Shown: in pieces, positions 53,355 to 61,828 of the stretch
Numbering within the stretch: the stretch's first letter is position 1
Layout of the letters: every line of letters starts with the position of its first letter
Assembly (NCBI RefSeq): GCF_004104055.1
Contig: NZ_QOVJ01000002.1
Span: forward strand, 372,001 to 436,000
Reading direction: 5' to 3'
From: Leeuwenhoekiella aestuarii
GTDB lineage: Bacteria; Bacteroidota; Bacteroidia; Flavobacteriales; Flavobacteriaceae
Length of the DNA stretch: 64,000 nucleotides
Translations under genes and position numbers: made by a program
Notes under the pieces: model-generated
Seen by the model: the letters and a program-made list of their open reading frames with translations, nothing else
Told to the model about the DNA's origin: nothing
Database searches by the model: none

Positions 53355-54363
53355 TTAAAGCGTCTTTGTATTGTGGTAATATACTAATAAAATATGCAAC
53401 GGTTTCTTCTAAAGAACGATCGCTTTTTCCTCCTGCGGCGTTGTTGTGACCACCACCTTCAAAGTGTTCACGTGCCATTAAATTTACCGAGAAGTCACCT
53501 TTAGAACGTAAAGAAATCTTAATTATTCCTTCCTTTTTATTTTCGATAAAAATCAGCGCTAAAACAGTGTGCTCTAATGAAAGCCCATAATTCACAAAAC
53601 CTTCGGTGTCTCCTTTTTGATAATTGTGAGCGTCTAATTCTTCCTGAGAAAGTGTGATGTAAGCAGCTTTAAACTCTTCTAAACGATGCAGGTTTGTAAG
53701 TGCTGTACCTAATAATTGTAATCGTGAAAAATTATTAGCATCATAAATTTTCTCGTGTATAAATGCATTATCAGCGCCCTTTTCTATAAGATCTGCAATA
53801 ACACGATGTGTAGTAGCTGTTGTTGATCTAAATCTAAATGAGCCGGTGTCGGTCATAATCCCAGTGTAGAGACATGTTGCCATATCTGCATCAACTAAAT
53901 CTGTAGCGTTGAGCATCTCAAATGTATGGTAAACCATTTGACAGGTAGCACAAACTGAAGTGTCGCTATATGTTACAACAGCGTAATCGTCTGGCTGTTG
54001 ATGATGGTCTATCATTATGAATTGAGCTTTAGCTTTTTGCAGAGCAGGTTCCATTTCTGCAACTCGCGATAATGCGTTGAAATCTAGTGTGAAAATAAGT
54101 TCTGCCTCTTTTATATGTCTTACTGCCTTTTTGTTTTGTAAATCGTATTTTATAACAGTATTTTCAAAAGGTAACCACTTTAAAAATTTGGGGTAATCGT
54201 TAGGAGTAACAACATTAGCTGTGTGCCCTATTTTAATTAAATACTGATAGAGAGCCAGTGTAGAACCCATAGCATCACCATCAGGATTTTTATGAGGAAT
54301 AATTACAATTTTTTTTGGTGTAGCTAATAGCTCCTTAAGTAAGGCTAATTCTGATTCTTTCAT
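53347..54363 (-). CDS. DHH family phosphoesterase (NrnA-like)
   Basis: The 338-residue protein has the DHH motifs IIPHKNPDGDAMGS (motif I, His24, Asp28, Asp30), IFTLDFNALSR (motif II) and FIMIDHHQQPDDY (motif III). A DHHA1 domain with REHFEGGGHNNAAGG follows. Proteins of this layout act as nano-RNases and as 3',5'-bisphosphate nucleotidases; some cleave cyclic di-nucleotide products. The specific role is not settled. It is the first gene of the operon with gldI and the PPIase. Confidence 0.92.
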   Translation of the reverse strand: MKESELALLKELLATPKKIVIIPHKNPDGDAMGSTLALYQYLIKIGHTANVVTPNDYPKFLKWLPFENTVIKYDLQNKKAVRHIKEAELIFTLDFNALSRVAEMEPALQKAKAQFIMIDHHQQPDDYAVVTYSDTSVCATCQMVYHTFEMLNATDLVDADMATCLYTGIMTDTGSFRFRSTTATTHRVIADLIEKGADNAFIHEKIYDANNFSRLQLLGTALTNLHRLEEFKAAYITLSQEELDAHNYQKGDTEGFVNYGLSLEHTVLALIFIENKKEGIIKISLRSKGDFSVNLMAREHFEGGGHNNAAGGKSDRSLEETVAYFISILPQYKDALNE

Positions 54364-54411
54364 AGGAGGCGAATATACAATTTCTTCATTTAGACTTAAT
54401 ATGGGAAACCT

Positions 54412-54419
54412 TATTTTTG
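54412..54419 (+). promoter_or_regulatory. Minus-7 element of the PhoD-like gene
   Basis: TATTTTTG at 54412-54419 matches TAnnTTTG, 24 bp upstream of the ATG at 54444. No TTG was found at the expected spacing. Confidence 0.4.
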
Positions 54420-54443
54420 AAGTACTCTAAACTCTTACTTTAA

Positions 54444-55466
54444 ATGATTAAAATTTCTAAAACCAATATTTTTCTTCTCTCAATAACGCTTTTTAACTTT
54501 AGTTTCTCAGAAGCTCAAGAGCGAAATATAAATCTTTTTAGAATCGCCTTTGGTTCTTGTAATAAGGTAGATTTAGCCAATCCGTTTTGGGAAGATATGG
54601 GCAACCGAGATCCTGATTTATTTATCTGGGGTGGTGATGTGATTTATGCAGATACCGAAGATATGTCAAATATGGAAGAGATGTATACGGTTCAAAAGCG
54701 TAACCCCGCTTATAAAAATTTTATAGCGAATACCGAAGTGCTAGGGACTTGGGATGACCACGATTATGGTATAAATGATGGGGGAGCTGACTATGCAAAA
54801 AAGCGTCAAAGTCAGAATTTATTCCTAGACTTTTTAGGCGTTGCTGATGATGCACCCTCAAGAAATAGAGAAGGGGTTTACAATTCAAAAACCTATGTAA
54901 AAGCTGGTAAGTCTATAAAGGTAATCGTCTTAGATACACGCTATTTTAGAACACCGCTTAATGCTTCGGCAGATCCTAATAAGCGCTATGAGCCGCGTCG
55001 TAAAAAAAATGGAACTATTCTAGGAGAGCAACAATGGCAATGGTTTAAAGAAGAACTTTCAGAAAAAACAGACTTTACAATCATTATGAGCAGTATTCAA
55101 CTTTTGAGTGCTGAACATGGTTTTGAAACCTGGGGTAATTTTCCGAAGGAGGTAAAGCGATTTATCAAAGCAGTAAAAAGGTCAAAAGCAAATGCCGTTC
55201 TGGTTTTAAGCGGCGATAGGCATATTTCAGAATTTTCTAAAAAAAACATGAAAGACCTTGCTTATCCGCTAATTGATTTTACTTCTAGTGGATTAACACA
55301 TTCTTACACGGCTTATAATGGTGAACCCAATAGATACCGAGTGGGTAAGGTAGTGAGCGTTCGTAGTTATGGTCTTGTAGATATAGACTTGAATTTAAAC
55401 ACTGTAGATATGAAAATTATCGGTACAGAAGGTGAGATTTTAGGCGAAATTCAACAAGAGTATTAA
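54444..55466 (+). CDS. Alkaline phosphatase D (PhoD)-like phosphodiesterase
   Basis: The 340-residue secreted protein has a signal peptide (IFLLSITLFNFSFSEA) and a PhoD-like metallophosphatase fold: FRIAFGSCNKVD, DLFIWGGDVIYADTED, LGTWDDHDYGINDGG, VIVLDTRYFR and VLVLSGDRHISEF. These give the metal-binding Asp and His residues. PhoD proteins hydrolyse phosphodiesters or monoesters outside the cell. The protein lacks the usual N-terminal domain of longer PhoD proteins. It is a single-gene unit. Confidence 0.88.
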   Translation: MIKISKTNIFLLSITLFNFSFSEAQERNINLFRIAFGSCNKVDLANPFWEDMGNRDPDLFIWGGDVIYADTEDMSNMEEMYTVQKRNPAYKNFIANTEVLGTWDDHDYGINDGGADYAKKRQSQNLFLDFLGVADDAPSRNREGVYNSKTYVKAGKSIKVIVLDTRYFRTPLNASADPNKRYEPRRKKNGTILGEQQWQWFKEELSEKTDFTIIMSSIQLLSAEHGFETWGNFPKEVKRFIKAVKRSKANAVLVLSGDRHISEFSKKNMKDLAYPLIDFTSSGLTHSYTAYNGEPNRYRVGKVVSVRSYGLVDIDLNLNTVDMKIIGTEGEILGEIQQEY

Positions 55467-55503
55467 TAATTGCTTAGCCATTCGCTATTGTAATTAAAAG
55501 AAT

Positions 55504-55511
55504 TACTTTTG
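55504..55511 (+). promoter_or_regulatory. Minus-7 element of ndk
   Basis: TACTTTTG at 55504-55511 matches TAnnTTTG and lies 66 bp upstream of the ndk start. The nearest TTG (55488-55490) is only 13 bp away, which is short of the usual 17-23. Confidence 0.35.
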
Positions 55512-55577
55512 CACCGATTTTAAAAACAAGAAGTTTTGCTTCGATATTGAAAAAGCAAAATTATTAAAACACAAAAA

Positions 55578-55997
55578 ATGGCAACAAACAGAACGTTTAC
55601 CATGATTAAGCCAGATGCTGTTGAAAATGGACACATCGGTGCAATATTAGAAAAAATCACAGCTTCAGGATTTCGTATTGTAGCTTTAAAATTAACTCAG
55701 ATGACTGTTGCAGATGCAAAGGAGTTTTATGCAGTGCACAGCGAGCGTCCTTTTTATGGCGAGCTAGTTGAGTTTATGAGCAGAGGACCTATTGTTGCTG
55801 CTATATTAGAAAAAGAAAATGCTGTTGAAGATTTTAGAACTTTAATAGGTGCTACTAATCCTGCTGATGCTGCAGAAGGTACAATTAGAAAACTATATGC
55901 TACTTCTTTAGGTGAAAATGCAGTACACGGTAGTGATAGCGATGAGAACGCTGCTATTGAAGGTGCTTTTCATTTTTCAGGTAGAGAGTTGTTCTAA
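55578..55997 (+). CDS. ndk: Nucleoside diphosphate kinase
   Basis: The 139-residue enzyme balances nucleoside triphosphate pools by phosphotransfer through His117 in [15 protein letters not shown]. It starts with the family block [17 protein letters not shown] and has [19 protein letters not shown]. The length is typical. It is monocistronic, with a strong two-way terminator after it. Confidence 0.97.
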   Translation: MATNRTFTMIKPDAVENGHIGAILEKITASGFRIVALKLTQMTVADAKEFYAVHSERPFYGELVEFMSRGPIVAAILEKENAVEDFRTLIGATNPADAAEGTIRKLYATSLGENAVHGSDSDENAAIEGAFHFSGRELF

Positions 55998-56017
55998 ATT
56001 CTTTATCAATTAGATAT

Positions 56018-56047
56018 AAAAAAAGCGGCTTTTTAGCCGCTTTTTTT
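56018..56047. terminator. Bidirectional terminator after ndk
   Basis: A perfect 13-bp stem (56018-56030 with 56035-56047, core AGCGGCT) with a TTTT loop and A/T runs lies between ndk and the convergent DciA-like gene. Confidence 0.9.
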
Positions 56048-56070
56048 ATATCTATTATTAGCCTATTTAG

Positions 56071-56367
56071 CTATCTCAAAATCACTTTCTTGATGATTTC
56101 TCTGCCTAATTCTTCGTTTAGATTGCGTTGAATTTTTTCTTTACCATAACTTAATTCTTCTCTTAGCACAGATGAACTCAATTGAATGATCAGGCGATCA
56201 CCGTCTAATTTTATCTGAGTGGTGTATTTTACAATGGCGGGTCCCATTACATCGCGCCAGGCTTCGGCGACATCTACTTTGTCAATTCCTTTTTGAAGTT
56301 TATTTTTTTCTACAAATGCGCCCAGTACATCTCGTATAGATTTTGGGTCTGCGTCTCGTCTAGCCAT
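56071..56367 (-). CDS. DUF721 / DciA-like protein
   Basis: The 98-residue protein matches the short DUF721 form: SIRDVLGAFVEKNKLQKGID, VAEAWRDVMGPAIVKYTTQI and SSVLREELSYGKEKIQRNLN. DciA loads the replicative helicase in many bacteria that lack DnaC. In Bacteroidota only this single-domain form occurs. The gene is in the recF neighbourhood and on the same strand, in line with a replication role. Confidence 0.85.
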   Translation of the reverse strand: MARRDADPKSIRDVLGAFVEKNKLQKGIDKVDVAEAWRDVMGPAIVKYTTQIKLDGDRLIIQLSSSVLREELSYGKEKIQRNLNEELGREIIKKVILR

Positions 56368-56441
56368 TAATCGGTTATATTTATTGGCACCGCCAAAGGA
56401 TTTAATACCACTGGGCTTGCCTTGAAATTAAAAATTTATTT

Positions 56442-56882
56442 CTAACGAATGTCTCGTGAGCTTGTCTCAAGGTAATTTATTTTTTCAAATTTAGAATAGG
56501 TGTAGATCATACCTCGGTTGTTTTTGACCTGTAATTGGTTGCCATCTGCTTTTAGTACAGTTTCCGTCCAATTATCAAATGGAGTGCTGTAATTTAAACG
56601 TAATGAATCATTTGTTATTCTTGCGATAACAGTTTCTTTTGTATCGCTTTTTACAAAAGTGCCGTCTATGCGCGGAAGCACTTTAGTTCTAAAACCTATA
56701 GTGTCTTTAAGTTCTATATAATCTACTCGCTCGTTAAATTTATAATGTCTGTCATTTCCATAAGGAGAGTCAACAGATTTTATTTCCCAATAGCCATTTA
56801 GGTTTTTAAGCTGCTCTTCAGGATCGTTTTCTGCACAGCTAAAAAGAGCTAATGTTAAAATGCTAACTAGTATTTTTTTCAA
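56442..56882 (-). CDS. Lipocalin-like lipoprotein
   Basis: The 146-residue lipoprotein (ALFSC, Cys16) starts the mature part with [20 protein letters not shown], a typical lipocalin-like domain opening, and continues as a small beta barrel ([29 protein letters not shown]). Ligand and role are unknown. Its start codon overlaps the recF stop by 4 bp (ATGA), so translation is coupled to recF, a common pairing in flavobacteria. Confidence 0.72.
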   Translation of the reverse strand: MKKILVSILTLALFSCAENDPEEQLKNLNGYWEIKSVDSPYGNDRHYKFNERVDYIELKDTIGFRTKVLPRIDGTFVKSDTKETVIARITNDSLRLNYSTPFDNWTETVLKADGNQLQVKNNRGMIYTYSKFEKINYLETSSRDIR

Positions 56883-57958
56883 AGTTTAAAGAGTTTATAA
56901 GTTTGATGTATCTCTTTTACGATTGCTTCTGTACGGTCTGCGTGGGTGTCACTTATAAATAATTGCCCAAAATTCTCATCGTTCACCAGGTCGATTATTT
57001 GCATCACCCGACTTTCGTCTAACTTATCAAAAATATCATCCAATAACAAAATAGGTGTGGTGTTGCTTTGTGCTTTTATAAAATCAAACTGTGCTAATTT
57101 TAAAGCGATGAGATATGATTTTTGCTGACCCTGACTACCAAATTTTTTGATGGGGTGGGACTCAATCTTAAAACTTAAATCATCCCTATGCGTACCTACA
57201 CTAGTGTATTGCAACGCGCGATCTTTCTTCAGGTTTTCACAGAAAAGATGGTCAAGAGGCGTGTCGTTCAGTTGACTTTTATATTTCAGTTTAACCTCTT
57301 CTTTATCACCACTTATTGCTGCATAACGTTTTTTAAAAATAGGAATAAAGGCTTCAAGAAAGTCTTTACGCTTGGTATGAATAACGTTTCCCAGAGCAGT
57401 CATTTGCTCATTGTAAATCGCTAAAGTTTCTGGGTTAAACGTGTGGTTTGCACTAAAATATTTAAGTAATGCATTGCGCTGAGAAAGTGTCTTGTTGTAC
57501 TTGATCAGCGTGTCGAGATAGTTTTTGTCACTTTGTGAAATTACACCATCCATAAACTTACGACGTGTCTCGCTGCCTTCGATAATTAGATCGCGATCTG
57601 CCGGAGAAATGATGACAAGCGGCAAAAAACCGATATGATCAGAAAAGCGTTCATAAACTTTGCCATTACGCTTAATCACTTTCTTTTGACCTCGTTTTGC
57701 GCTAACAATAACTTTTTCTTCTCGCTCATTTTTCTCGTAAACTCCATCAATTACAAAAAACTCTGCATCGTGATTGATGTTTTGTGTGGTAATGGGATTA
57801 AAATAGCTTTTACCGAAAGAAAGATGGTAAACCGCATCAAGTACATTTGTTTTACCCACTCCGTTATTTCCTACAAAACAGTTAATTTTTGAATCGAGTG
57901 TAAAAGACGCAGTTTCAAAATTTTTATAGTTAATAAGCGAAAGAGCTTTGAGAATCAT
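56879..57958 (-). CDS. recF: DNA replication and repair protein RecF
   Basis: The 359-residue SMC-like ATPase has the Walker A motif [19 protein letters not shown] (residues 28-46), the RecF block [20 protein letters not shown], the signature [18 protein letters not shown], and the Walker B region [16 protein letters not shown]. It loads RecA at gaps together with RecO and RecR. The start and length are those of the family. It heads an operon with the lipocalin-like gene; the DciA-like gene, 74 bp further on, may belong to it. Confidence 0.97.
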   Translation of the reverse strand: MILKALSLINYKNFETASFTLDSKINCFVGNNGVGKTNVLDAVYHLSFGKSYFNPITTQNINHDAEFFVIDGVYEKNEREEKVIVSAKRGQKKVIKRNGKVYERFSDHIGFLPLVIISPADRDLIIEGSETRRKFMDGVISQSDKNYLDTLIKYNKTLSQRNALLKYFSANHTFNPETLAIYNEQMTALGNVIHTKRKDFLEAFIPIFKKRYAAISGDKEEVKLKYKSQLNDTPLDHLFCENLKKDRALQYTSVGTHRDDLSFKIESHPIKKFGSQGQQKSYLIALKLAQFDFIKAQSNTTPILLLDDIFDKLDESRVMQIIDLVNDENFGQLFISDTHADRTEAIVKEIHQTYKLFKL

Positions 57959-58082
57959 AAGGTGATATGCAAGTTTAAAAATGCTAAATCCTTGTAAAAT
58001 AAAGGGTTGAAATATAATAGAAGCGTATGCAAATTATTGAAAAATAACAAAACAATACGCTATTAATATTGAATAAAAATTT

Positions 58083-58090
58083 TATTTTTG
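58083..58090 (+). promoter_or_regulatory. Minus-7 element of the TPR gene
   Basis: TATTTTTG at 58083-58090 matches TAnnTTTG, 20 bp upstream of the start codon at 58111. No TTG was found at the expected spacing. Confidence 0.45.
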
Positions 58091-58110
58091 CGCCCAACAA
58101 AAGTTAAAGT

Positions 58111-58875
58111 ATGGCCACATATCAAAAAAGGGGTTATAAACCTAAGACCAAAGAAGAAGTAGAGGAGCAGGTGCATGAAGAAAGTGCAACGGCAGAAGTT
58201 TTTGATTCACTTGATGAAGGTGCAACCAGAACCGAAGCTTGGGTAGAAGAAAATCAAAAACCTATTTTCATTGGGATTGCAGTAATTGTACTTGCAGTGT
58301 TGGGATATCTGGCATTTGAAAAATTCATTCAAGAGCCTAAAGAACTTGAAGCATCTAATGAGATGTATCAGGCACAGAATTATTTTAACGAAGCTATAGA
58401 AGGTAGTGTTGAGAAAGATTCATTATTTAGCCTTGCTCTTAATGGAGGTGAAGGTAAATATGGTTTTCTTGATATCATAGATAACTATGGAAGCACAAAA
58501 GCCGGTAATCTTGCACATTATTATGCAGGTATGGCTTTTTTGAATACAAATAAATATCAGGAAGCTATAGATCAATTAGAAGATTTTAGCAGTGATGATA
58601 TGATGCTTGCGCCTCTTGCTAAAGGAGCTATAGGTGACGCATTTATGCAGCTGGAGCAACCTGAAGATGCACTTTCTTATTATAAGGAAGCTGCAGAAAT
58701 GAGTACAAATGATTTTACAACACCACGCTTTTTAATGAAAGCTGCACAAACTGCAATAGCTCTTGGAGAAAATGATAAAGCAGCTTCTTTCTTAAATACT
58801 ATTAAAGAAGATTATAGCGAGTCTGCAGAAGCAGCAAACGTACCTTTATATTTAGGTATGACAGAAGCTGAATAA
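58111..58875 (+). CDS. TPR-repeat membrane protein (YfgM-like)
   Basis: The 254-residue protein has a charged cytoplasmic N terminus, a single membrane helix (about 48-68, PIFIGIAVIVLAVLGYLAFE) and a C-terminal domain of tetratricopeptide repeats, such as GNLAHYYAGMAFLNTNKYQE and LAKGAIGDAFMQLEQPEDAL. The layout matches YfgM-type TPR proteins, which aid periplasmic folding beside the Sec translocon or, in Bacteroidota, are of unknown function. It lies 12 bp before ribH and may be co-transcribed. Confidence 0.82.
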   Translation: MATYQKRGYKPKTKEEVEEQVHEESATAEVFDSLDEGATRTEAWVEENQKPIFIGIAVIVLAVLGYLAFEKFIQEPKELEASNEMYQAQNYFNEAIEGSVEKDSLFSLALNGGEGKYGFLDIIDNYGSTKAGNLAHYYAGMAFLNTNKYQEAIDQLEDFSSDDMMLAPLAKGAIGDAFMQLEQPEDALSYYKEAAEMSTNDFTTPRFLMKAAQTAIALGENDKAASFLNTIKEDYSESAEAANVPLYLGMTEAE

Positions 58876-58887
58876 AAAATATACATT

Positions 58888-59379
58888 ATGGCTACAACAG
58901 ACTTGTCTGTTTACAATAAAGCAACAATCCCAAACGCGAAAGATTTTCGGTTTGGGATTGTTGTTTCTGAATGGAATCATGACATCACCGAAGGTCTTTT
59001 TCAAGGTGCTTTTGATACCTTATTAGATTGCGGTGTACTTAAAGAAAACGTCGTAAGATGGAATGTTCCGGGAAGTTTTGAATTGATCTACGGTTGTAAA
59101 AAAATGCAGCAGAGTTATGATATGCTCGATGCGGTTATTGCTGTAGGAAGCGTTATTCAAGGGCAAACGAAGCATTTTGATTTTGTTTGTGACGGCGTAA
59201 CGCAGGGGATAAAAGACTTGAATGTACAGAGCGATATTCCTGTTATTTTTTGTGTTCTTACCGATAATACCATGCAGCAAGCTATAGATCGTAGTGGCGG
59301 CCAGCACGGTAACAAAGGTGTAGAAGCTGCTGTTGCTGCAATTAAAATGGCACAATTGCGTAAAGACGCAAAGTTTTAG
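58888..59379 (+). CDS. ribH: 6,7-dimethyl-8-ribityllumazine synthase
   Basis: The 163-residue enzyme makes the last intermediate before riboflavin. The family blocks are FGIVVSEWNHDITEGL, VPGSFELIYGCKKM, AVGSVIQGQTKHFDFVCDG (catalytic His) and DRSGGQHGNKGVEAAVAAI. The length is typical. It lies 12 bp after the TPR gene. No FMN riboswitch is visible upstream of the pair, and the other rib genes are elsewhere. Confidence 0.96.
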   Translation: MATTDLSVYNKATIPNAKDFRFGIVVSEWNHDITEGLFQGAFDTLLDCGVLKENVVRWNVPGSFELIYGCKKMQQSYDMLDAVIAVGSVIQGQTKHFDFVCDGVTQGIKDLNVQSDIPVIFCVLTDNTMQQAIDRSGGQHGNKGVEAAVAAIKMAQLRKDAKF

Positions 59380-59430
59380 TCAATAAAACTTCTAAAAATC
59401 ATATTGCAATTGTTTGTGTAACTTTAGCTT

Positions 59431-59460
59431 AAAGCAATCCATCAAAATTTGGAATGCTTT
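59431..59460 (+). terminator. Probable terminator after ribH
   Basis: An 11-bp stem with one mismatch (59431-59441 with 59450-59460, AAAGCAATCCA against TGGAATGCTTT) with an 8-nt loop is followed by TTTTT. It lies 51 bp after the ribH stop. Confidence 0.55.
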
Positions 59461-59482
59461 TTGAATATCAAAGTCTGAAGCT

Positions 59483-59515
59483 TTGCATAGCTTTCTACCA
59501 ATTATTGTAACTTTG
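59483..59515 (+). promoter_or_regulatory. Promoter of the small membrane-protein gene at 59529
   Basis: TTG at 59483-59485 and TAACTTTG at 59508-59515 are 22 bp apart, a full match to the Bacteroidota promoter pattern. The start codon is 13 bp downstream, so the leader is very short. Confidence 0.6.
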
Positions 59516-59528
59516 AATTTTAGGAATT

Positions 59529-59810
59529 ATGGGAATTTTAAAAACACGCAAGAATAAAAAATACAGCTATAGTCCTCGTTATTATGAGGGAGAAGGTAGT
59601 CCTTACAAGTTAGAATCTAAATTTGATAAATACCGCAAAGCTACGCTAGAGTCAAAAGGTTTAAAATCTAAGTTCAATACTGCAATAGACGATTTTAAAT
59701 ACAATCCTGATCAACGTGCAAACCGTATTACCTTGTATATAGTTCTTGTACTCGTTTTTCTATTTTTAGTTGTTATCGATTTTGATTTGAGTATTTTCTT
59801 CGGGCAATAA
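59529..59810 (+). CDS. Small membrane protein conserved next to ribH and mutL
   Basis: The 93-residue protein has a basic N-terminal half (GILKTRKNKKYSYSPRYYEG) and one C-terminal membrane helix (ITLYIVLVLVFLFLVVIDF). Homologues in flavobacteria are often labelled riboflavin synthase subunit beta, which is a mistaken transfer from the neighbouring ribH. The sequence has no lumazine synthase feature. It has its own promoter. The function is unknown; the polar, Tyr-rich and Lys-rich N terminus suggests a nucleic-acid or membrane-surface contact. Confidence 0.8.
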   Translation: MGILKTRKNKKYSYSPRYYEGEGSPYKLESKFDKYRKATLESKGLKSKFNTAIDDFKYNPDQRANRITLYIVLVLVFLFLVVIDFDLSIFFGQ

Positions 59811-59899
59811 TTAATTAAAATTCTCAAGCTCAATTTATAATTAAACGACACCCGCAATACCTGTTATAGGTATCTTCAGGGCTTAAGTAAACACACTTC

Positions 59900-61786
59900 A
59901 TGTCTGATATAATTAAGCTTTTACCCGATCATGTAGCAAACCAGATAGCTGCCGGGGAGGTAGTACAGCGACCAGCTTCTGTGGTAAAAGAGTTATTAGA
60001 GAATTCTATAGATGCCGGGGCCTCACAAATTAAATTGCTTGTTAAAGACGCCGGACGTACGTTAGTACAGGTTATAGATAATGGTAAAGGGATGAGTACT
60101 ACAGATGCGCGTCTGAGTTTTGAACGTCATGCCACTTCAAAAATCAATTCTGCAGATGACCTTTTTGCATTAAACACAAAAGGTTTTAGAGGAGAGGCTT
60201 TGGCTTCAATAGCTGCAGTTGCTCACGTAGAACTTAAAACTAAAACTGAAGGTGAAGAGGTAGGAACTCAAATAGAAATAGAAGGTAGTGTTATCAAATC
60301 TCAGGAGGTTTGTGCGACACTTCAAGGTACTTCGATAGCCGTAAAAAATTTATTTTTCAATATTCCTGCAAGGCGGAATTTCCTCAAATCAGACTCTGTA
60401 GAATTGCGTCATATAATTGACGAATTTCAACGTGTAGCTCTAGCCCACGAGTCTATCGCATTTATGTTGTATCACAACGACAGTGAGTTATTCAATTTGC
60501 CTATAGCAAATAAGCGTCAGCGCATTGTAGGGGTCTTTGGACCAAAAACCAATGAGAAATTGGTGCCGGTTACCGAAGAAACAGAGATTGTAGATATAGA
60601 TGGATTTATTGTAAAGCCTGAATTTTCAAAAAAGACTAAAGGGGAACAGTTTTTCTTCGTTAATGATCGCTTTATTAAGCATCCGTATTTAAATCATTCG
60701 GTGAGTGCTGCTTTTGATGGTTTGTTACCAGATCGTGCCAGAGCGAGTTATTTCATTTATTTAAAAGTTGATCCCAAATCAATAGATATCAATATTCACC
60801 CCACTAAAACTGAGGTTAAATTTGAGGATGAGCATGCGATCTATACACTTTTACGCGCTGCAGTAAAGCATAGTTTAGGGCAGTTTAATATCGCTCCTGT
60901 GCTTGATTTTAACCGGGAATCTAATATGGATACTCCATATTCGTATAAAAATAAAGAAGCGCAAGTTCCCAAAGTAGACGTTGATCGTAGCTTTAATCCA
61001 TTTGAGCAAGAGCAGAAGGTAAAGACCAGTAGTTATAGCGGAACTCCTCATTATGAGAAGAAAAATGCAGCTGGATGGGAAAATCTTTATGACGGACTTG
61101 ATAAAAGAAACAGTTCTAATTCTTTCAGTCATTTACAAATAGAAAATGAACCGGAAACAGAATCCCTTTTCGTAGAACACGAGAGCAAAGGATTTAAAGA
61201 TTTAAAAGAAACAGATAGTGATTCAGCAAATACCTATCAGCTACATAATAAATATATCGTGAGTGCTATAAAGAGCGGTATGATGCTAATAGATCAACAG
61301 CGAGCACATCAACGCGTTTTATATGAAGAATTCCTTCGGAATATTACTGTTAAAGAATCAGTAAGTCAGCAATTGCTTTTTCCCTTACGACTAAATTATT
61401 CTCCCGCAGAATTAGCGATATTTAAAGACTTAAAAGAGTCTTTAGAAAATACTGGTTTTGCACTCAGTATGCCTGAAGATGGAGTTCTTGAGGTTTCAGG
61501 AATACCAGCGAGTATTCAGGAGAGTGAGGTTTCAATAGTTTTAGAACAGTTGTTAAGCGATGTGGAACAAGAAGTGCCTGATACTGGTTTTAGTCAGACA
61601 GATGTTTTAGCAAAGAGCATGGCAAAAAGTATGGCTGTAAAAACCGGAGAGAAGTTAGATGAATTGTCCAGAGAGCATTTGGTCAACAAATTATTTGCCT
61701 GTACAGAACCTACGATGTCTCCATTTCTTAAAAAAACGTTTATTACGCTTACTGTAGACGAGCTGGATCGTAAATTTAACGCATAA
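59900..61786 (+). CDS. mutL: DNA mismatch repair protein MutL
   Basis: The 628-residue protein has the GHKL ATPase domain with IAAGEVVQRPASVVKELLEN, DAGRTLVQVIDNGKGM and FRGEALASIAAV, and the transducer domain with NVHPTK-like sequence (here INIHPTKTEVKF). A Ser/Asn-rich linker lies at about 335-430. In the C-terminal domain the nuclease motif DQHAxxExxxE reads DQQRAHQRVLYEE (from Asp465), and the CPHGRP motif is replaced near Cys601 (ACTEPTMSP). This suggests a non-nicking MutL, although Bacteroidota sequences differ in general. It precedes two rhomboid genes. Confidence 0.96.
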   Translation: MSDIIKLLPDHVANQIAAGEVVQRPASVVKELLENSIDAGASQIKLLVKDAGRTLVQVIDNGKGMSTTDARLSFERHATSKINSADDLFALNTKGFRGEALASIAAVAHVELKTKTEGEEVGTQIEIEGSVIKSQEVCATLQGTSIAVKNLFFNIPARRNFLKSDSVELRHIIDEFQRVALAHESIAFMLYHNDSELFNLPIANKRQRIVGVFGPKTNEKLVPVTEETEIVDIDGFIVKPEFSKKTKGEQFFFVNDRFIKHPYLNHSVSAAFDGLLPDRARASYFIYLKVDPKSIDINIHPTKTEVKFEDEHAIYTLLRAAVKHSLGQFNIAPVLDFNRESNMDTPYSYKNKEAQVPKVDVDRSFNPFEQEQKVKTSSYSGTPHYEKKNAAGWENLYDGLDKRNSSNSFSHLQIENEPETESLFVEHESKGFKDLKETDSDSANTYQLHNKYIVSAIKSGMMLIDQQRAHQRVLYEEFLRNITVKESVSQQLLFPLRLNYSPAELAIFKDLKESLENTGFALSMPEDGVLEVSGIPASIQESEVSIVLEQLLSDVEQEVPDTGFSQTDVLAKSMAKSMAVKTGEKLDELSREHLVNKLFACTEPTMSPFLKKTFITLTVDELDRKFNA

Positions 61787-61828
61787 TTAAAAACGCATTA
61801 CCGCGTTTAAACATTTCAAACCAGATTG

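Noticed and set aside
58000-58890. FMN riboswitch upstream of the TPR-ribH pair
   Set aside because: The leader is only about 20 bp after the minus-7 element, too short for an FMN aptamer, and no conserved aptamer blocks were seen.
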